Shown here: positions 50,098 through 59,335 of the stretch, one piece after another
How the letters are laid out: each line of letters begins with the position of its first letter
Numbering within the stretch: position 1 is the stretch's first letter
Source of the DNA: CALKYB01 sp964510575
GTDB lineage: Bacteria > Bdellovibrionota_C > UBA2361 > SZUA-149 > CALKYB01
Assembly (NCBI GenBank): GCA_964510575.1
Contig: CAZECN010000001.1
Coordinates: forward strand, 62,001-126,000
Reading direction: 5' to 3'
Length of the DNA: 64,000 bases
Made by a program: the position numbers and the translations under genes
The notes under the pieces: generated by a model
The model's database searches: none
What the model was told of the DNA's origin: nothing
Seen by the model: only the letters and a program-made list of their open reading frames with translations

Positions 50098-53000
50098 TTG
50101 AAAGATACTTTTTTAGAGCTCTGGAGGTTGGAGTTTCTTTCTTTTTCCTGATCATTTCCCATGGACTTCCTGAAAAAATGATTTCCCCTCCCTCTGTAGC
50201 GGGTCCGTGCCCCAATTCAATCAAATTTTCGGCAGAGGATATAAAGTCCAAATTATGTTCCACTACTAGCACGGTATTACCTAGCTCTACCAGATTGTTC
50301 AGTACCGAATATAATCTGCTAATATCACTCATGTGAAGGCCTATACTTGGCTCATCTAGAACATAGAGGGTATTGATTGCTTCACGCTTCCCTAGTTCTC
50401 TGGCCACTTTTAGCCTTTGAGCTTCACCGCCGCTTAGAGTGTGGCTTGGTTGTCCCAAAGATATATAGCCTAGACCTAGATCGCAGACATACTTTAAAGA
50501 ACGATAAATTCTTTTGTGATTCCTTAAAATGCCTAAAGCTTCATCCATTGTTCTCTCAAGCAAGCTGCCAATAGAGAGTCCATTGTAGGTGAGTGACTCT
50601 GTTTCTTGATTATATCTTTTGCCATTGCAAGCTTCACAGCCTGTAACAGCATCAGGTAAAAAGCTCATAGGAATTTTAATGAACCCTTTTCCACCACAAA
50701 AATCGCAGCGACCAGCTCCAGTGTTGAAAGAGAAATGTTTTTCACTCCAGCCTCTAGTCTCTGCTTCGGGGAGCATTGAGTATACTTTTCTAATGTCTTT
50801 CATTACCCCGAGGTAAGAAGCCGGGGTAGAGCTAGAAGTTTTCCCAAGAGGGCTTTGGTCTATCTCTACAAACTTATCGAGAGTATCAATGCCACTTAGT
50901 CCAGTCCAGTTTGACGGCGAATCGTTTTCTTCCCCAAAGGCTTCGATAACAGCTGGGATCAGACATTCGTGAACTAAAGAGCTTTTGCCCGAACCAGCAA
51001 CACCACAAACCACTGATAATTTATTTAAAGGAATCTCAGCGGTCACATTTTTTAAATTATTTGCTGATGCTCCTTTTAAGGTCAGTTTGGCTTGGTTTTT
51101 ACTAGTTTTAAGTTTTGGTAGTTCGGAAACTGATTTAATTTTTCTGAGACATTCACCTGTCTTACTAACTTTAGATTTTAGCAGCCCGGCAGGTTTTCCT
51201 TCGTAAACAATGTCGCCTCCATTCTTGCCACCGCCTGGGCCTACGTCGATTACATGGTCGGCCATTTGAATGATATCTTCATCGTGCTCAACCACTACTA
51301 CAGTATTTCCTGCTTTTTTTAGATCTTTAAGAATGCCTGTAAGTAGTTGCTGGTCTTCGGAGTGAAGGCCAATTGTAGGTTCATCAAGAACATAGCAAAC
51401 TCCGGTAAGTGGAGAGCCTAAGGTTTTGGCCAGTCTAAGGCGTTGAGCCTCTCCACCAGAGATACTAGAGGCATTACGGTCCAGTTCAAGATAACCAAGC
51501 CCTACTTGAGAGATGATTTTCAACCGATGTTTTAGCTCGGTAAGAATTGGATCCATTACAGGTTCCAAACGAGAATCATATTTCAATGCTTGGAGTTCTT
51601 TTAGTAATTGATCTGCTGAAAGACTGGTGAAGTCATAGATTGACTTTTCATTTAAATAGACATGTCTACCAATTGGCCCAATTCGAGCCCCATCACAATC
51701 AGGGCAAGTTATTTCATTTTTTCTTTTAGTTACCTTACCAGTTCCCCCACATGTCGTGCACAGCCCTCTTTTCGAACGAAAAGAGAAATCTTGCGGATCT
51801 AACTCTCTGAACCCTCGGCTACATTTAGGGCAAACCCTGGCTGTATTGAAGACCATTGGCTTGTTGCTGGGATCTCCAACTGATACTTCAAGCTCTCCGT
51901 TTCCAAGCAGTAGGCATTGTTCAATTGCCTCTACTATTAATTTTTTATTTCGCTTATTTCCTTTAATGGAGCCGACCAAAAGAGAGATCCAGTGGAGCTT
52001 ATGCCTTTCCAGCCTTAGCTCAGTAGAGATTGAAATGATCTTGCCGTCTACTCTGGCTGAAGATATTTCTGCCTGAACTGCTCTTTGGAAGAGGTCATTA
52101 TAATATCCTTTTCTTCCACTGACGACGGAGGCAAACAAATAAGCGGATTTGCCTTTGCTGAGCGAAATTATCTCATCTGCTATTTGTTCTGCTGTTGTAT
52201 TCGTAATTGGTAGGTCGTGATCGGGGCAATGTTGCTCCCCAGTTTTACAGAACAGAAGTCGTAGGTATTGATAAATGTCAGTGGTAGTTGCAACTGTTGA
52301 TACTCCAGCAGAAGGCGCCTTTTTCTGAGAAACAGCAATAGTAGGTGGTATTAAGCTAATAGAATCGACATCAGCTTTGTCCAATTGTTTCATGTATTGC
52401 CGAGCATATGGAGAAAGGCAGTCTATATAGCGGCGTTGTCCTTCAGCAAAAAGAATATCAAAAGCGAGGCTGGATTTGCCTGACCCTGAGACTCCAGAAA
52501 TAGTAATCAATTTATTTTGAGGGATGCTCAGGCTTACGTTCTTTAAATTATGATGTTTCGCTCCCTGTATATCTATAGTGACAGGAGTTTTTTTGGAAAT
52601 TTTGGTTTTAGTTTTTTGTTTTACAGCTGATAACTTCCGCTCTGATTTTATAGCCTGAAGAGTTGGTGATTTTTCGATGTTCTTTTTGCTTTTGAGAAGT
52701 TTAGATGGAACTCCTTCTAGTAAAAGCTTCCCTCCGTTTTCACCTCCTCCTGGCCCTAGCTCGATCATCCAGTCTGCATTTTTAATCACGTCTAGGTTGT
52801 GTTCAATAACGAGAACCCCATGGCCCTGTTCTACAAGGCGATCAAAAACGGTAAGCAAAGAACCAATATTATGAGGGTGAAGACCAGTGGTGGGTTCATC
52901 TAGAATGAATAGGCAAGACTTCTTTCCTGTCTCTTGAAGGTATGTCGCTAGTTTTACACGCTGAGCTTCGCCACCGGAAAGAGTGTTCAGAGGATGTCCT

Positions 53001-55474
53001 AGACGTAAATAGCCGAGACCTAAGTCAACAAGGGGCTTAATCCGTTTTGTTATTTCTTTTGCTTTTTTGTCCTCTCCTAAGCTTTCAAAAAAATCCCTAA
53101 CCTCTTCTATTGTCATTTCTAGGAAGTCGACGACGTTTCGATTGTGGAAAGTAACTCCCATCACTTTTTCTTGAAAACGATTGCCCTGACAGGCTTCGCA
53201 TAGAACAAAAACATCAGCGAGGAATTGCATTTCTACCCTATGGTAACCGGCGCCTTTACAATCTGGGCACCTGCCACCCTCGACATTGAATGAGAAAGCG
53301 GCTTTAGCCAGTCCCAGAGCTTTAGCTGCATCCGTTTCAGCCAAACACTCTCGAATCAGGTCCCAAGCTTTTGTGTAGGTTCCTGGGTTTGAGCGAGGAG
53401 TTTTCCCAACAGGGCTTTGGTCGATCAAAATTAAATCGTCAATTAAATCCACACCAGTTAGCTTTGGAACACCATCGTCGCTACTATCTAAACCCTGTTT
53501 ATGCTTAGAAAATCCTTTATTTAAACATTTTTCCACTAAGGTGGTTTTGCCAGAGCCACTGACTCCACAAATCACAGTGATGCCTTCGAGAGGAAGGTTG
53601 ACCGTTAAGTTTTGGAGATTGTTTACATTTGCGCCAGATACCTTGAGCATTTTAGCAGGAGCATCGGAAGACTTCTTTTCAGCACAGCATGAAGCAGTGT
53701 CTCTTAGGTACTGCGAAGTAAGAGATTTTTTTGACTTCAACAGTCCAGGAATATCTCCTTGGTATACTATTTCTCCGCCATCACTGCCTGATAAAGGACC
53801 AATATCAATAACTTGATCTGCTGCCTTAATGACTTCTTGATCATGCTCTACAACCAGTAGTGAATTTCCTTTTCTTTGAAGCTTTCTGATGATTTCGATC
53901 AGGCGATTGGTGTCACTGGCATGTAAACCAATGGTTGGTTCGTCTAGCACCAAGAGCGTTTTAACCAGTCGAGCGCCAAGTATTGAAGTGAGATTGACTC
54001 TTTGGCTTTCACCCCCAGAGAGAGTTCTCGATTGGCGATCTAAGGTTAGGTAGCCTAGGCCAATCTCTTCGAGGTAGCTTAATCTTGAGACTATTTCCTG
54101 CAATGCATGTTCAAGAGTGTCATTGTCTTTGTTGGTTTCAGCTAATTCACTAAAGAATTTGAAAGAACGAGAGATTGGCATGTTCCAAATCTCTGGAATT
54201 GTGAAGTCCTTAACTTTGTAATGCCCGGCTTTCTCTTTCAGTCTGGACCCTGAACATTCAGGACAAGTAAATTGGCCACGGTAGCGAGCTAAGAAAACTC
54301 GTACATGCATTTTATATTGCTTTCTTTTTAGATGTTGAAACCATTTCCTTAAGCCTCTAAAACCTTTTTGACCATTAACTATTTTACTCTTGGCACTTTC
54401 ACTTAGATCTTTCCACGCTTTAGTCGTTGAAATTTTTTGTTCTTGGCAAAGCTCAATTAGTTTTCTTCTTTCTCGGCGGGTCGCCTTAGTCTCCCAACAT
54501 ACTATGGCTCCATCATTTATTGACTTGGATTGGTCAGGTACGCAGCGGTCTATGTCTAGGTCTAAAATATATCCGAAACCATTGCAGGATTCACAGGCGC
54601 CAAGAGGACTGTTGAAAGAGAAAGTGCTTGAAGATGGTGGAGGAAAGGAAGAGTCGCAACTACTGCAAAGTAAATCATTTCTAAAAGAGATAGTTTCGTG
54701 GCTATCTCCCATTGGTAATAGAGCAGAAAACTGTCCTCTGCCAAGAGCGAAAGCTTGAGTAATACTGTTGATAAGCCTTTTTCCACTTTCACTTTCGATT
54801 GAAAGCTTACCGGGATCTTCGATAAGAATTCGGTCTAAAACAATAACGGTTCTTTTTTGAAGAGGGTGATTCTCGTCTACATCTTCAAGTAAATCCAAAG
54901 AAGAAGTTGCTGAATTAAAATACCTGACAAAGCCTTGGGAAATTAGAGTTTGAGCAAAGGAACTTTCGGTTGCCAAACCAGTGAATTCAACAGGGAAAGA
55001 TATAGCAATATATTTTGGCTTTAGCCTTTTAGCCTTCTTTTGGAGAATTTCGAAACTTGATGAGGGAGTGTCTCTAGTGATTAATTCGCCACATTTGGGG
55101 CAATCCACGACCGCGAGAGACGCCCAAACAATTTTTAGATATTCATTGATTTCAGTAACCGTTCCAACTGTGGAGCGAGAATTTACAGTGCGATTAGCTT
55201 GCTCTAGTGCAAGGGCAGGTCGAACGCCTGCAATTGAATCTAGTGATGGTCGAGGAAGCCTGTCTAAAAATTGTCGGGTATAAGGACTGAAAGTTTCTAT
55301 GTAACGTCGACCACCTTCAGCATAGAGGGTATCAAAGGCTAGGGTAGATTTGCCAGATCCCGATACTCCAGTAATAGCTATGAATTGATCATGTTCAAAC
55401 TCAAGATCGAAATTTTTTAGGTTATTCTGCTTTACGCCTGAGACTTGCAGTTTCTCGCCTTTGTTTGAGTTCAA
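50090..55474 (-). CDS. uvrA: Double-length UvrA (two fused UvrA units, four ABC ATPase sites)
   Basis: UvrA finds DNA damage for nucleotide excision repair; normal length is about 940. This protein is 1794 residues. Walker A copies lie near residues 37 (GVSGSGKST), 638 (GVSGSGKTT), 998 (GVSGSGKSS) and 1495 (GVAGSGKSS). ABC signatures (LSGGE-QR) lie near 485, 836, 1340 and 1685, each followed by LDEP-GLH. Zinc-type CxxC pairs are present in both halves (CSSCD, CESCN, CPDCK, CEACQ, CPKCS, CTTCG, CDFCG, CEACN). The two halves are each a full UvrA, so one chain equals the usual dimer. Chlamydiae and a few other lineages have such fusions. Confidence 0.95.
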   Translation of the reverse strand: MNSNKGEKLQVSGVKQNNLKNFDLEFEHDQFIAITGVSGSGKSTLAFDTLYAEGGRRYIETFSPYTRQFLDRLPRPSLDSIAGVRPALALEQANRTVNSRSTVGTVTEINEYLKIVWASLAVVDCPKCGELITRDTPSSSFEILQKKAKRLKPKYIAISFPVEFTGLATESSFAQTLISQGFVRYFNSATSSLDLLEDVDENHPLQKRTVIVLDRILIEDPGKLSIESESGKRLINSITQAFALGRGQFSALLPMGDSHETISFRNDLLCSSCDSSFPPPSSSTFSFNSPLGACESCNGFGYILDLDIDRCVPDQSKSINDGAIVCWETKATRRERRKLIELCQEQKISTTKAWKDLSESAKSKIVNGQKGFRGLRKWFQHLKRKQYKMHVRVFLARYRGQFTCPECSGSRLKEKAGHYKVKDFTIPEIWNMPISRSFKFFSELAETNKDNDTLEHALQEIVSRLSYLEEIGLGYLTLDRQSRTLSGGESQRVNLTSILGARLVKTLLVLDEPTIGLHASDTNRLIEIIRKLQRKGNSLLVVEHDQEVIKAADQVIDIGPLSGSDGGEIVYQGDIPGLLKSKKSLTSQYLRDTASCCAEKKSSDAPAKMLKVSGANVNNLQNLTVNLPLEGITVICGVSGSGKTTLVEKCLNKGFSKHKQGLDSSDDGVPKLTGVDLIDDLILIDQSPVGKTPRSNPGTYTKAWDLIRECLAETDAAKALGLAKAAFSFNVEGGRCPDCKGAGYHRVEMQFLADVFVLCEACQGNRFQEKVMGVTFHNRNVVDFLEMTIEEVRDFFESLGEDKKAKEITKRIKPLVDLGLGYLRLGHPLNTLSGGEAQRVKLATYLQETGKKSCLFILDEPTTGLHPHNIGSLLTVFDRLVEQGHGVLVIEHNLDVIKNADWMIELGPGGGENGGKLLLEGVPSKLLKSKKNIEKSPTLQAIKSERKLSAVKQKTKTKISKKTPVTIDIQGAKHHNLKNVSLSIPQNKLITISGVSGSGKSSLAFDILFAEGQRRYIDCLSPYARQYMKQLDKADVDSISLIPPTIAVSQKKAPSAGVSTVATTTDIYQYLRLLFCKTGEQHCPDHDLPITNTTAEQIADEIISLSKGKSAYLFASVVSGRKGYYNDLFQRAVQAEISSARVDGKIISISTELRLERHKLHWISLLVGSIKGNKRNKKLIVEAIEQCLLLGNGELEVSVGDPSNKPMVFNTARVCPKCSRGFRELDPQDFSFRSKRGLCTTCGGTGKVTKRKNEITCPDCDGARIGPIGRHVYLNEKSIYDFTSLSADQLLKELQALKYDSRLEPVMDPILTELKHRLKIISQVGLGYLELDRNASSISGGEAQRLRLAKTLGSPLTGVCYVLDEPTIGLHSEDQQLLTGILKDLKKAGNTVVVVEHDEDIIQMADHVIDVGPGGGKNGGDIVYEGKPAGLLKSKVSKTGECLRKIKSVSELPKLKTSKNQAKLTLKGASANNLKNVTAEIPLNKLSVVCGVAGSGKSSLVHECLIPAVIEAFGEENDSPSNWTGLSGIDTLDKFVEIDQSPLGKTSSSTPASYLGVMKDIRKVYSMLPEAETRGWSEKHFSFNTGAGRCDFCGGKGFIKIPMSFLPDAVTGCEACNGKRYNQETESLTYNGLSIGSLLERTMDEALGILRNHKRIYRSLKYVCDLGLGYISLGQPSHTLSGGEAQRLKVARELGKREAINTLYVLDEPSIGLHMSDISRLYSVLNNLVELGNTVLVVEHNLDFISSAENLIELGHGPATEGGEIIFSGSPWEMIRKKKETPTSRALKKYLSNE

Positions 55475-55561
55475 GAAGATCCCTATCTGTGTTAAAATGT
55501 TTTACCTAGGTTTTGCAAAGATTAGTTCAATTTGTCGGATTTTAATAGAGTTTGAGCCCCA

Positions 55562-56806
55562 ATGATTAGTAATAAAATAATAGCTCTTTGCTTGTTGTCT
55601 ACAGTTGCTTGTGGTTCTCCCACTTCTGATCAGGCTAATTGCTCCGCTACCGGCCCGGCGATTAAAATTGCTAGTAAAATAAGGAAGCTTCCACCTCTTG
55701 AGAAGGTGCCTTGTGAAGTTCATGGGAAGGAGCAGATTGCTAATTTTCTTGTTGAGAAGGTTGTTAAAAATCTCGATCGCAACATCCTAAAAGGGCAGGA
55801 AATAGTAGGTAAATTACTTGGCTCGGTCCCCTTGGACTATCAGTATCAGGAAGGTTTGGTAGAGATATACACCTCCAATCTTGGAGGTTATTACGAGCCC
55901 GGCAGTAATTCTTTTGTGATGGCAGACTGGCTCTCAGAAGAGGCGCAAGGTCCAACTATTATTCATGAATTGGTTCATGCTCTTCAAGATCAACACTTTG
56001 CTATCGAGAAGCTTCTGGACGGGGAGATTTACTCTTCAGATCAAATATCAGCTCATTCAGCATTGGCTGAAGGGGATGCTTCAGCGGTAACTTACGACTA
56101 CCAGGCTTCTCGGGTTAATAAGCCTTCAGTGGCTGATTATAAGGTTCTTCCGGAGGGGGTGTTTCCTACCGAGAGTATTAAAGACAGTGATAATAGTCAG
56201 GTGAAGACTCCGTTGGCGTTTAAAAAAATGTTGATGTTTCCTTACAGTGAAGGGTTAAAATTTGTTCATCGACTTATCAGACAAGATGGCTACAAAGGTA
56301 TCAATAAAGCATACAAGCGTCTGCCGGAATCGACTGAGCAGATACTTCACCCCGAGCTCTATATTTCTGGGAAAAAGGGTTTTAAGGAACTAGAGCCTGA
56401 GTTGCCAGATCAGCTAAAAGACAGGGTTTCTACTGAACCATTTTACAAAGATAGACTAGGTGAATTTTACATATCAGTCTTACTTTCGGAGATGATTCCG
56501 GACTGGGAAGCTAAAGAAGCTGCTAGCGGCTGGGGAGGGGACAAGGTTGCTTACTATCCGTTTAAAGAACAGTCATCCAAATCAACAAGTTTTAAAAACA
56601 ATGGAGTGCTTACTTGGACACTAGCTTGGGACACTAACGGGGATGCCAAAGAGTTTTTTCATGCACTTGGCAAGGCCTATAGTAATAGGTTTAAGGTTCG
56701 CTACAGTCAACGACCAAAAAATTATGTGTTTAAAGATCGGCGAATAGGCCAAACGGTTATTCTTATTGAAGATAAGAAAGTTGGTCTTGTAATGATTGGA
56801 AGTTGA
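55562..56806 (+). CDS. Lipoprotein with HExxH metalloprotease-like site
   Basis: 414 residues. Lipobox STVAC-G (Cys17) after a short hydrophobic signal. PTIIHELVHALQDQHF near 133-148 contains HELVH, the zinc-binding HExxH; a candidate third ligand is Glu in AHSALAEGDAS about 35 residues later, as in gluzincins. The ending (SQRPKNYVFKDRRIGQTVIL) is beta-like. Probably an outer-membrane or periplasmic peptidase. Convergent with the DtxR-family gene (5 bases). Confidence 0.72.
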   Translation: MISNKIIALCLLSTVACGSPTSDQANCSATGPAIKIASKIRKLPPLEKVPCEVHGKEQIANFLVEKVVKNLDRNILKGQEIVGKLLGSVPLDYQYQEGLVEIYTSNLGGYYEPGSNSFVMADWLSEEAQGPTIIHELVHALQDQHFAIEKLLDGEIYSSDQISAHSALAEGDASAVTYDYQASRVNKPSVADYKVLPEGVFPTESIKDSDNSQVKTPLAFKKMLMFPYSEGLKFVHRLIRQDGYKGINKAYKRLPESTEQILHPELYISGKKGFKELEPELPDQLKDRVSTEPFYKDRLGEFYISVLLSEMIPDWEAKEAASGWGGDKVAYYPFKEQSSKSTSFKNNGVLTWTLAWDTNGDAKEFFHALGKAYSNRFKVRYSQRPKNYVFKDRRIGQTVILIEDKKVGLVMIGS

Positions 56807-56811
56807 ACAGT

Positions 56812-57219
56812 CTAGTGCTTGCTAGCAATGAACTCGTCCATTTTTAAAGTCGTTTCAGAGCTGAGAAGATGCTCCGTTTTGCAGGCATCAATTTCTGCTT
56901 GTTCCGGGCTTACTTCCAAGACCTTAGTGAAAAATTTAATTAGGGTCGTTCTTCGCTTAATAATAGCCTCAGCTAATTTGCGCCCTTCAGCTGAAAGAGA
57001 GAGAAACCTATTTTCGTCTTCTTGAACCAGACCTTTGCCTTTGAGACTTTTTAAGTTTGTTGAAGCGCTTCCAGTTGTAATTTCCAAAGAGCGAGCGATA
57101 TCAGTAACTCGAGCGTAGCCCCTTTCGTTAGTTAGCTCCAAAATAGCTAGCAGGTGATGGGCACCACTATGGGTGATCACGTTTCCGCTGAATTCTTTCC
57201 AAACGTCGGGAGTTTCCAT
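56812..57219 (-). CDS. DtxR/MntR-family metal-dependent transcriptional repressor
   Basis: 135 residues. Winged helix: VTDIARSLEITTGSASTNLKSLKGKGLV near 38-65, FLSLSAEGRKLAE wing, then the metal/dimerisation domain with EIDACKTEHLLSSET (Glu, Cys, Glu-His ligands as in DtxR/MntR). It lacks the C-terminal SH3 domain, like MntR. A perfect 16-base palindrome lies 38 bases upstream, probably its own operator. No metal transporter is in the window. Confidence 0.88.
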   Translation of the reverse strand: METPDVWKEFSGNVITHSGAHHLLAILELTNERGYARVTDIARSLEITTGSASTNLKSLKGKGLVQEDENRFLSLSAEGRKLAEAIIKRRTTLIKFFTKVLEVSPEQAEIDACKTEHLLSSETTLKMDEFIASKH

Positions 57220-57550
57220 TTTTTTAGCTCCTACTTTTGCGTACGCTCAATTTAAAGTTTGGCATGCCAAACAGTTGCACGGTGTGTTGGTAACTGTTTA
57301 TTGCTCTAAATACATCTTAAAGTCAACAAGTAGATACTGCTAAGGAAAGGATAGTAAAAATAGGTGCTTAGGATTCTCTTTATCGGTTTTAACTTAGTAC
57401 AGCTTGTTAGTAGAGGGAACGGATCTAGTTCAATCAGAGGTTTTGATTACTTTTCAACAGTGAAAAACATTTGGTTGATTTTAGGGGTCAGAGGGGAGAC
57501 ATTTGCCGTGGCAATCATTTTACTAGTTTTACCGATAAGAGGTCGCAATC
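57220..57550. other. 331-base divergent intergenic region with palindromes
   Basis: Contains the palindrome 57257-57272, an overlapping inverted repeat AAACAGTT (57269-57276)/AACTGTTT (57292-57299), and GCGTACGC near 57239. An 82-codon frame (57364-57612) overlaps the next gene out of frame and is not credible. Ribosome-binding AAGAGG precedes the ATG at 57551. Confidence 0.5.
57257..57272 (-). promoter_or_regulatory. Candidate DtxR-family operator
   Basis: GTTTGGCATGCCAAAC, a perfect 16-base palindrome, 38 bases before the repressor start. Size and symmetry fit operators of DtxR/MntR proteins (for example the TTTGCC/GGCAAA type of some MntR). Autoregulation is the simplest reading. Confidence 0.65.
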
Positions 57551-58735
57551 ATGAATTTTCTAAAGCTCTGCTGCTGCAGCGTACTTGTTACTTCGAGCTT
57601 AGCTCTTGCTGAAGATAGTAGGGGTCTGCCTTCTGCTAACACTGAAGGTGCTGTTAACGTAAAAACTTCGGTTCCGGCCAAATCAGGACGATTAGCTGAT
57701 GGAAGAGCTTATCGCGTTGATAGTGATGGTTTTCAGATAGTTGATCATATAGCAGAGCTTGAGGCTACGGTTGATAGCCTTAACAGACAGGTAAACTCTT
57801 TGGAAAATCAGATTGAAGATCACGATGTAAGCCAGGGTAGTGAGTTTGATCTGGAGGAAGAGGACTTAGGCCAATCTTTTGCAACTAGTGAGGACTCTCA
57901 GTCTAGAAATGTGATCACCCCAGCAGCACATCCAAAAGCTCCTAGAGATTGCAGTTTAGAAATTTCATCTATGAGAAGAAAAATAGTTATTTTAGAAAAA
58001 GGTTTAGTTCAGTCGAGAAGGTCGGCTTTGAAAGGATTGGCTCAAAATAACGAAGTTGAGGAGCTTAGAGATCAGATTGCAAGATTGCAGAAGGCTTTAA
58101 TGTCTGCTCCTAGTGAAGATCAAGTTTCAAAGGAAATTAGTAGTTTAGAGAGCGATATTTCTACACGTGAGAAACTATTGAACTCCGAAAGGCAGCGAGC
58201 TCAAAAACTTCAAAACACTCTTCAGCAAAGAGCGGATAGTGCAGAAGAGAAGCTAGAAGAAGTAGCTGACCTGCTGGCTAGAAAAGAGTCGACTGAGAGA
58301 TCGCTTAAAAGTGAGGTTGAAAGATTATCCAGTGAAGTCGCCAGTTTAAGGAGTAGTTCTCAGCACACACAAGTTGCTGCTGCAAAAGTATCTAGAGGTA
58401 GTCTTCGAAGATCTTCAGCTCCTAAGCGTGATGGCTTTGATCAAAGGTCTGTTCGGGCTGCTTCCAGTGAGTTCAAACGAAAACTTTTTAAGGTTGAAGC
58501 TTTGGTTTTAGAGAGAGATCGAGTTTTTAGAATTGCTAAATCAGGCGGTCCGATAAATGTTTCTAAGTCAAAATTGGAAACCCAGACTGGAGATAGTCTT
58601 TCTGACATTAGAAGTGATGTGCTTGGTTTGAACTCAGGTTCTAATATCACTGCAATCAGAAGCGGAATTACTCAGCTTGAGCGAGTTTTGCTTAGAGATA
58701 TTGATCGTGCTCGGGGAGCAAGTCGTAGACGATAG
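57551..58735 (+). CDS. Exported coiled-coil protein
   Basis: 394 residues. Short signal peptide with a Cys cluster (MNFLKLCCCSVLVTSSLALA). A first coiled coil at about 65-95 (IAELEATVDSLNRQVNSLEN), an acidic linker, and a long second coiled coil at about 155-280 (heptads of Leu and Ala, Glu/Arg/Ser-rich). The C-terminal 110 residues are basic and Ser-rich. Its ends do not suggest an enzyme; a periplasmic structural role is likely. The LCCC might act as a lipobox, but the context after Cys is unclear. Confidence 0.7.
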   Translation: MNFLKLCCCSVLVTSSLALAEDSRGLPSANTEGAVNVKTSVPAKSGRLADGRAYRVDSDGFQIVDHIAELEATVDSLNRQVNSLENQIEDHDVSQGSEFDLEEEDLGQSFATSEDSQSRNVITPAAHPKAPRDCSLEISSMRRKIVILEKGLVQSRRSALKGLAQNNEVEELRDQIARLQKALMSAPSEDQVSKEISSLESDISTREKLLNSERQRAQKLQNTLQQRADSAEEKLEEVADLLARKESTERSLKSEVERLSSEVASLRSSSQHTQVAAAKVSRGSLRRSSAPKRDGFDQRSVRAASSEFKRKLFKVEALVLERDRVFRIAKSGGPINVSKSKLETQTGDSLSDIRSDVLGLNSGSNITAIRSGITQLERVLLRDIDRARGASRRR

Positions 58736-58744
58736 TCTTTTGGA

Positions 58745-58787
58745 GAAGGTTTAATGCCTTTTAAGAGTTTGCAACTAGCGGTTGCAA
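58745..58787. terminator. Convergent terminator hairpins
   Basis: TTGCAAC-TAGCG-GTTGCAA near 58769-58787 overlaps the 3' end of the minus-strand NTP pyrophosphohydrolase gene. AAGG-TTTAATG-CCTT with TTTTAAG lies just before. The pair can serve both convergent genes. Confidence 0.45.
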
Positions 58788-59321
58788 GTCGACAGAATGA
58801 TACTGGGAGGGTTTTCTAACCTTCCCAGTTTTATCCTTTCCCACTCCGTAAAAGTTTTCAGATATTTGAACAACATTTACTTCAGTAACTTCAGGAGGCC
58901 AGACTGTATCGCACCCAAGATCCCATTGATCGCTATCGATAGAGCCTTCCTTTCCACTCCAATTGTCTAGTTTTACAAACTTCTGGAGATTGTTGTCGCA
59001 GACAAGTTCAAAAGCTTGTTCTAGAGGGGCACCGAAAGCAACTGAATTCCAATACATTGTGTAGGCTACGTCAGCTAGTCCATCAAGCATTTCGACTTTG
59101 TCAGGTTTAGTCCCGGCTAGATAGTCCAGTCCGTTAGCGTCAGTGATTTCTGTACCATTGAAAACTGGCTTAACGCCAAGCCCCTTAATGACATATTCTA
59201 ATACTTCTGAGAGAAGAAGCTGGGCTCCTAATTTTCTTTTTTCCTGATCCTCGGCGTTGAATTTATCCGCATAGTTCTGACCAGCCAAGTCCATAAAGAG
59301 TTTAATCTTAGAGTCGTTCAT
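58761..59321 (-). CDS. MazG-like all-alpha NTP pyrophosphohydrolase
   Basis: 186 residues from ATG 59321 (MNDSKIKLFMDL); the frame extends to 59408 but overlaps the upstream gene without homology. Metal-binding pattern LLLSEVLEYVIKG with paired Glu and MLDGLADVAYTMYW (ExxD-like) near 97-110, followed by NNLQKFVK, matches the MazG/PRA-PH superfamily that hydrolyses NTPs or dNTPs to monophosphates. Probably a house-cleaning enzyme. It starts 14 bases after the O-antigen-ligase-like gene. Confidence 0.8.
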   Translation of the reverse strand: MNDSKIKLFMDLAGQNYADKFNAEDQEKRKLGAQLLLSEVLEYVIKGLGVKPVFNGTEITDANGLDYLAGTKPDKVEMLDGLADVAYTMYWNSVAFGAPLEQAFELVCDNNLQKFVKLDNWSGKEGSIDSDQWDLGCDTVWPPEVTEVNVVQISENFYGVGKDKTGKVRKPSQYHSVDLQPLVANS

Positions 59322-59335
59322 TGTTTTCTCTTTTT

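Noticed and set aside
57364..57612. 82-codon plus-strand frame before the coiled-coil gene
   Set aside because: It overlaps the 5' end and signal peptide of the real gene out of frame and has no well-placed ribosome-binding site.
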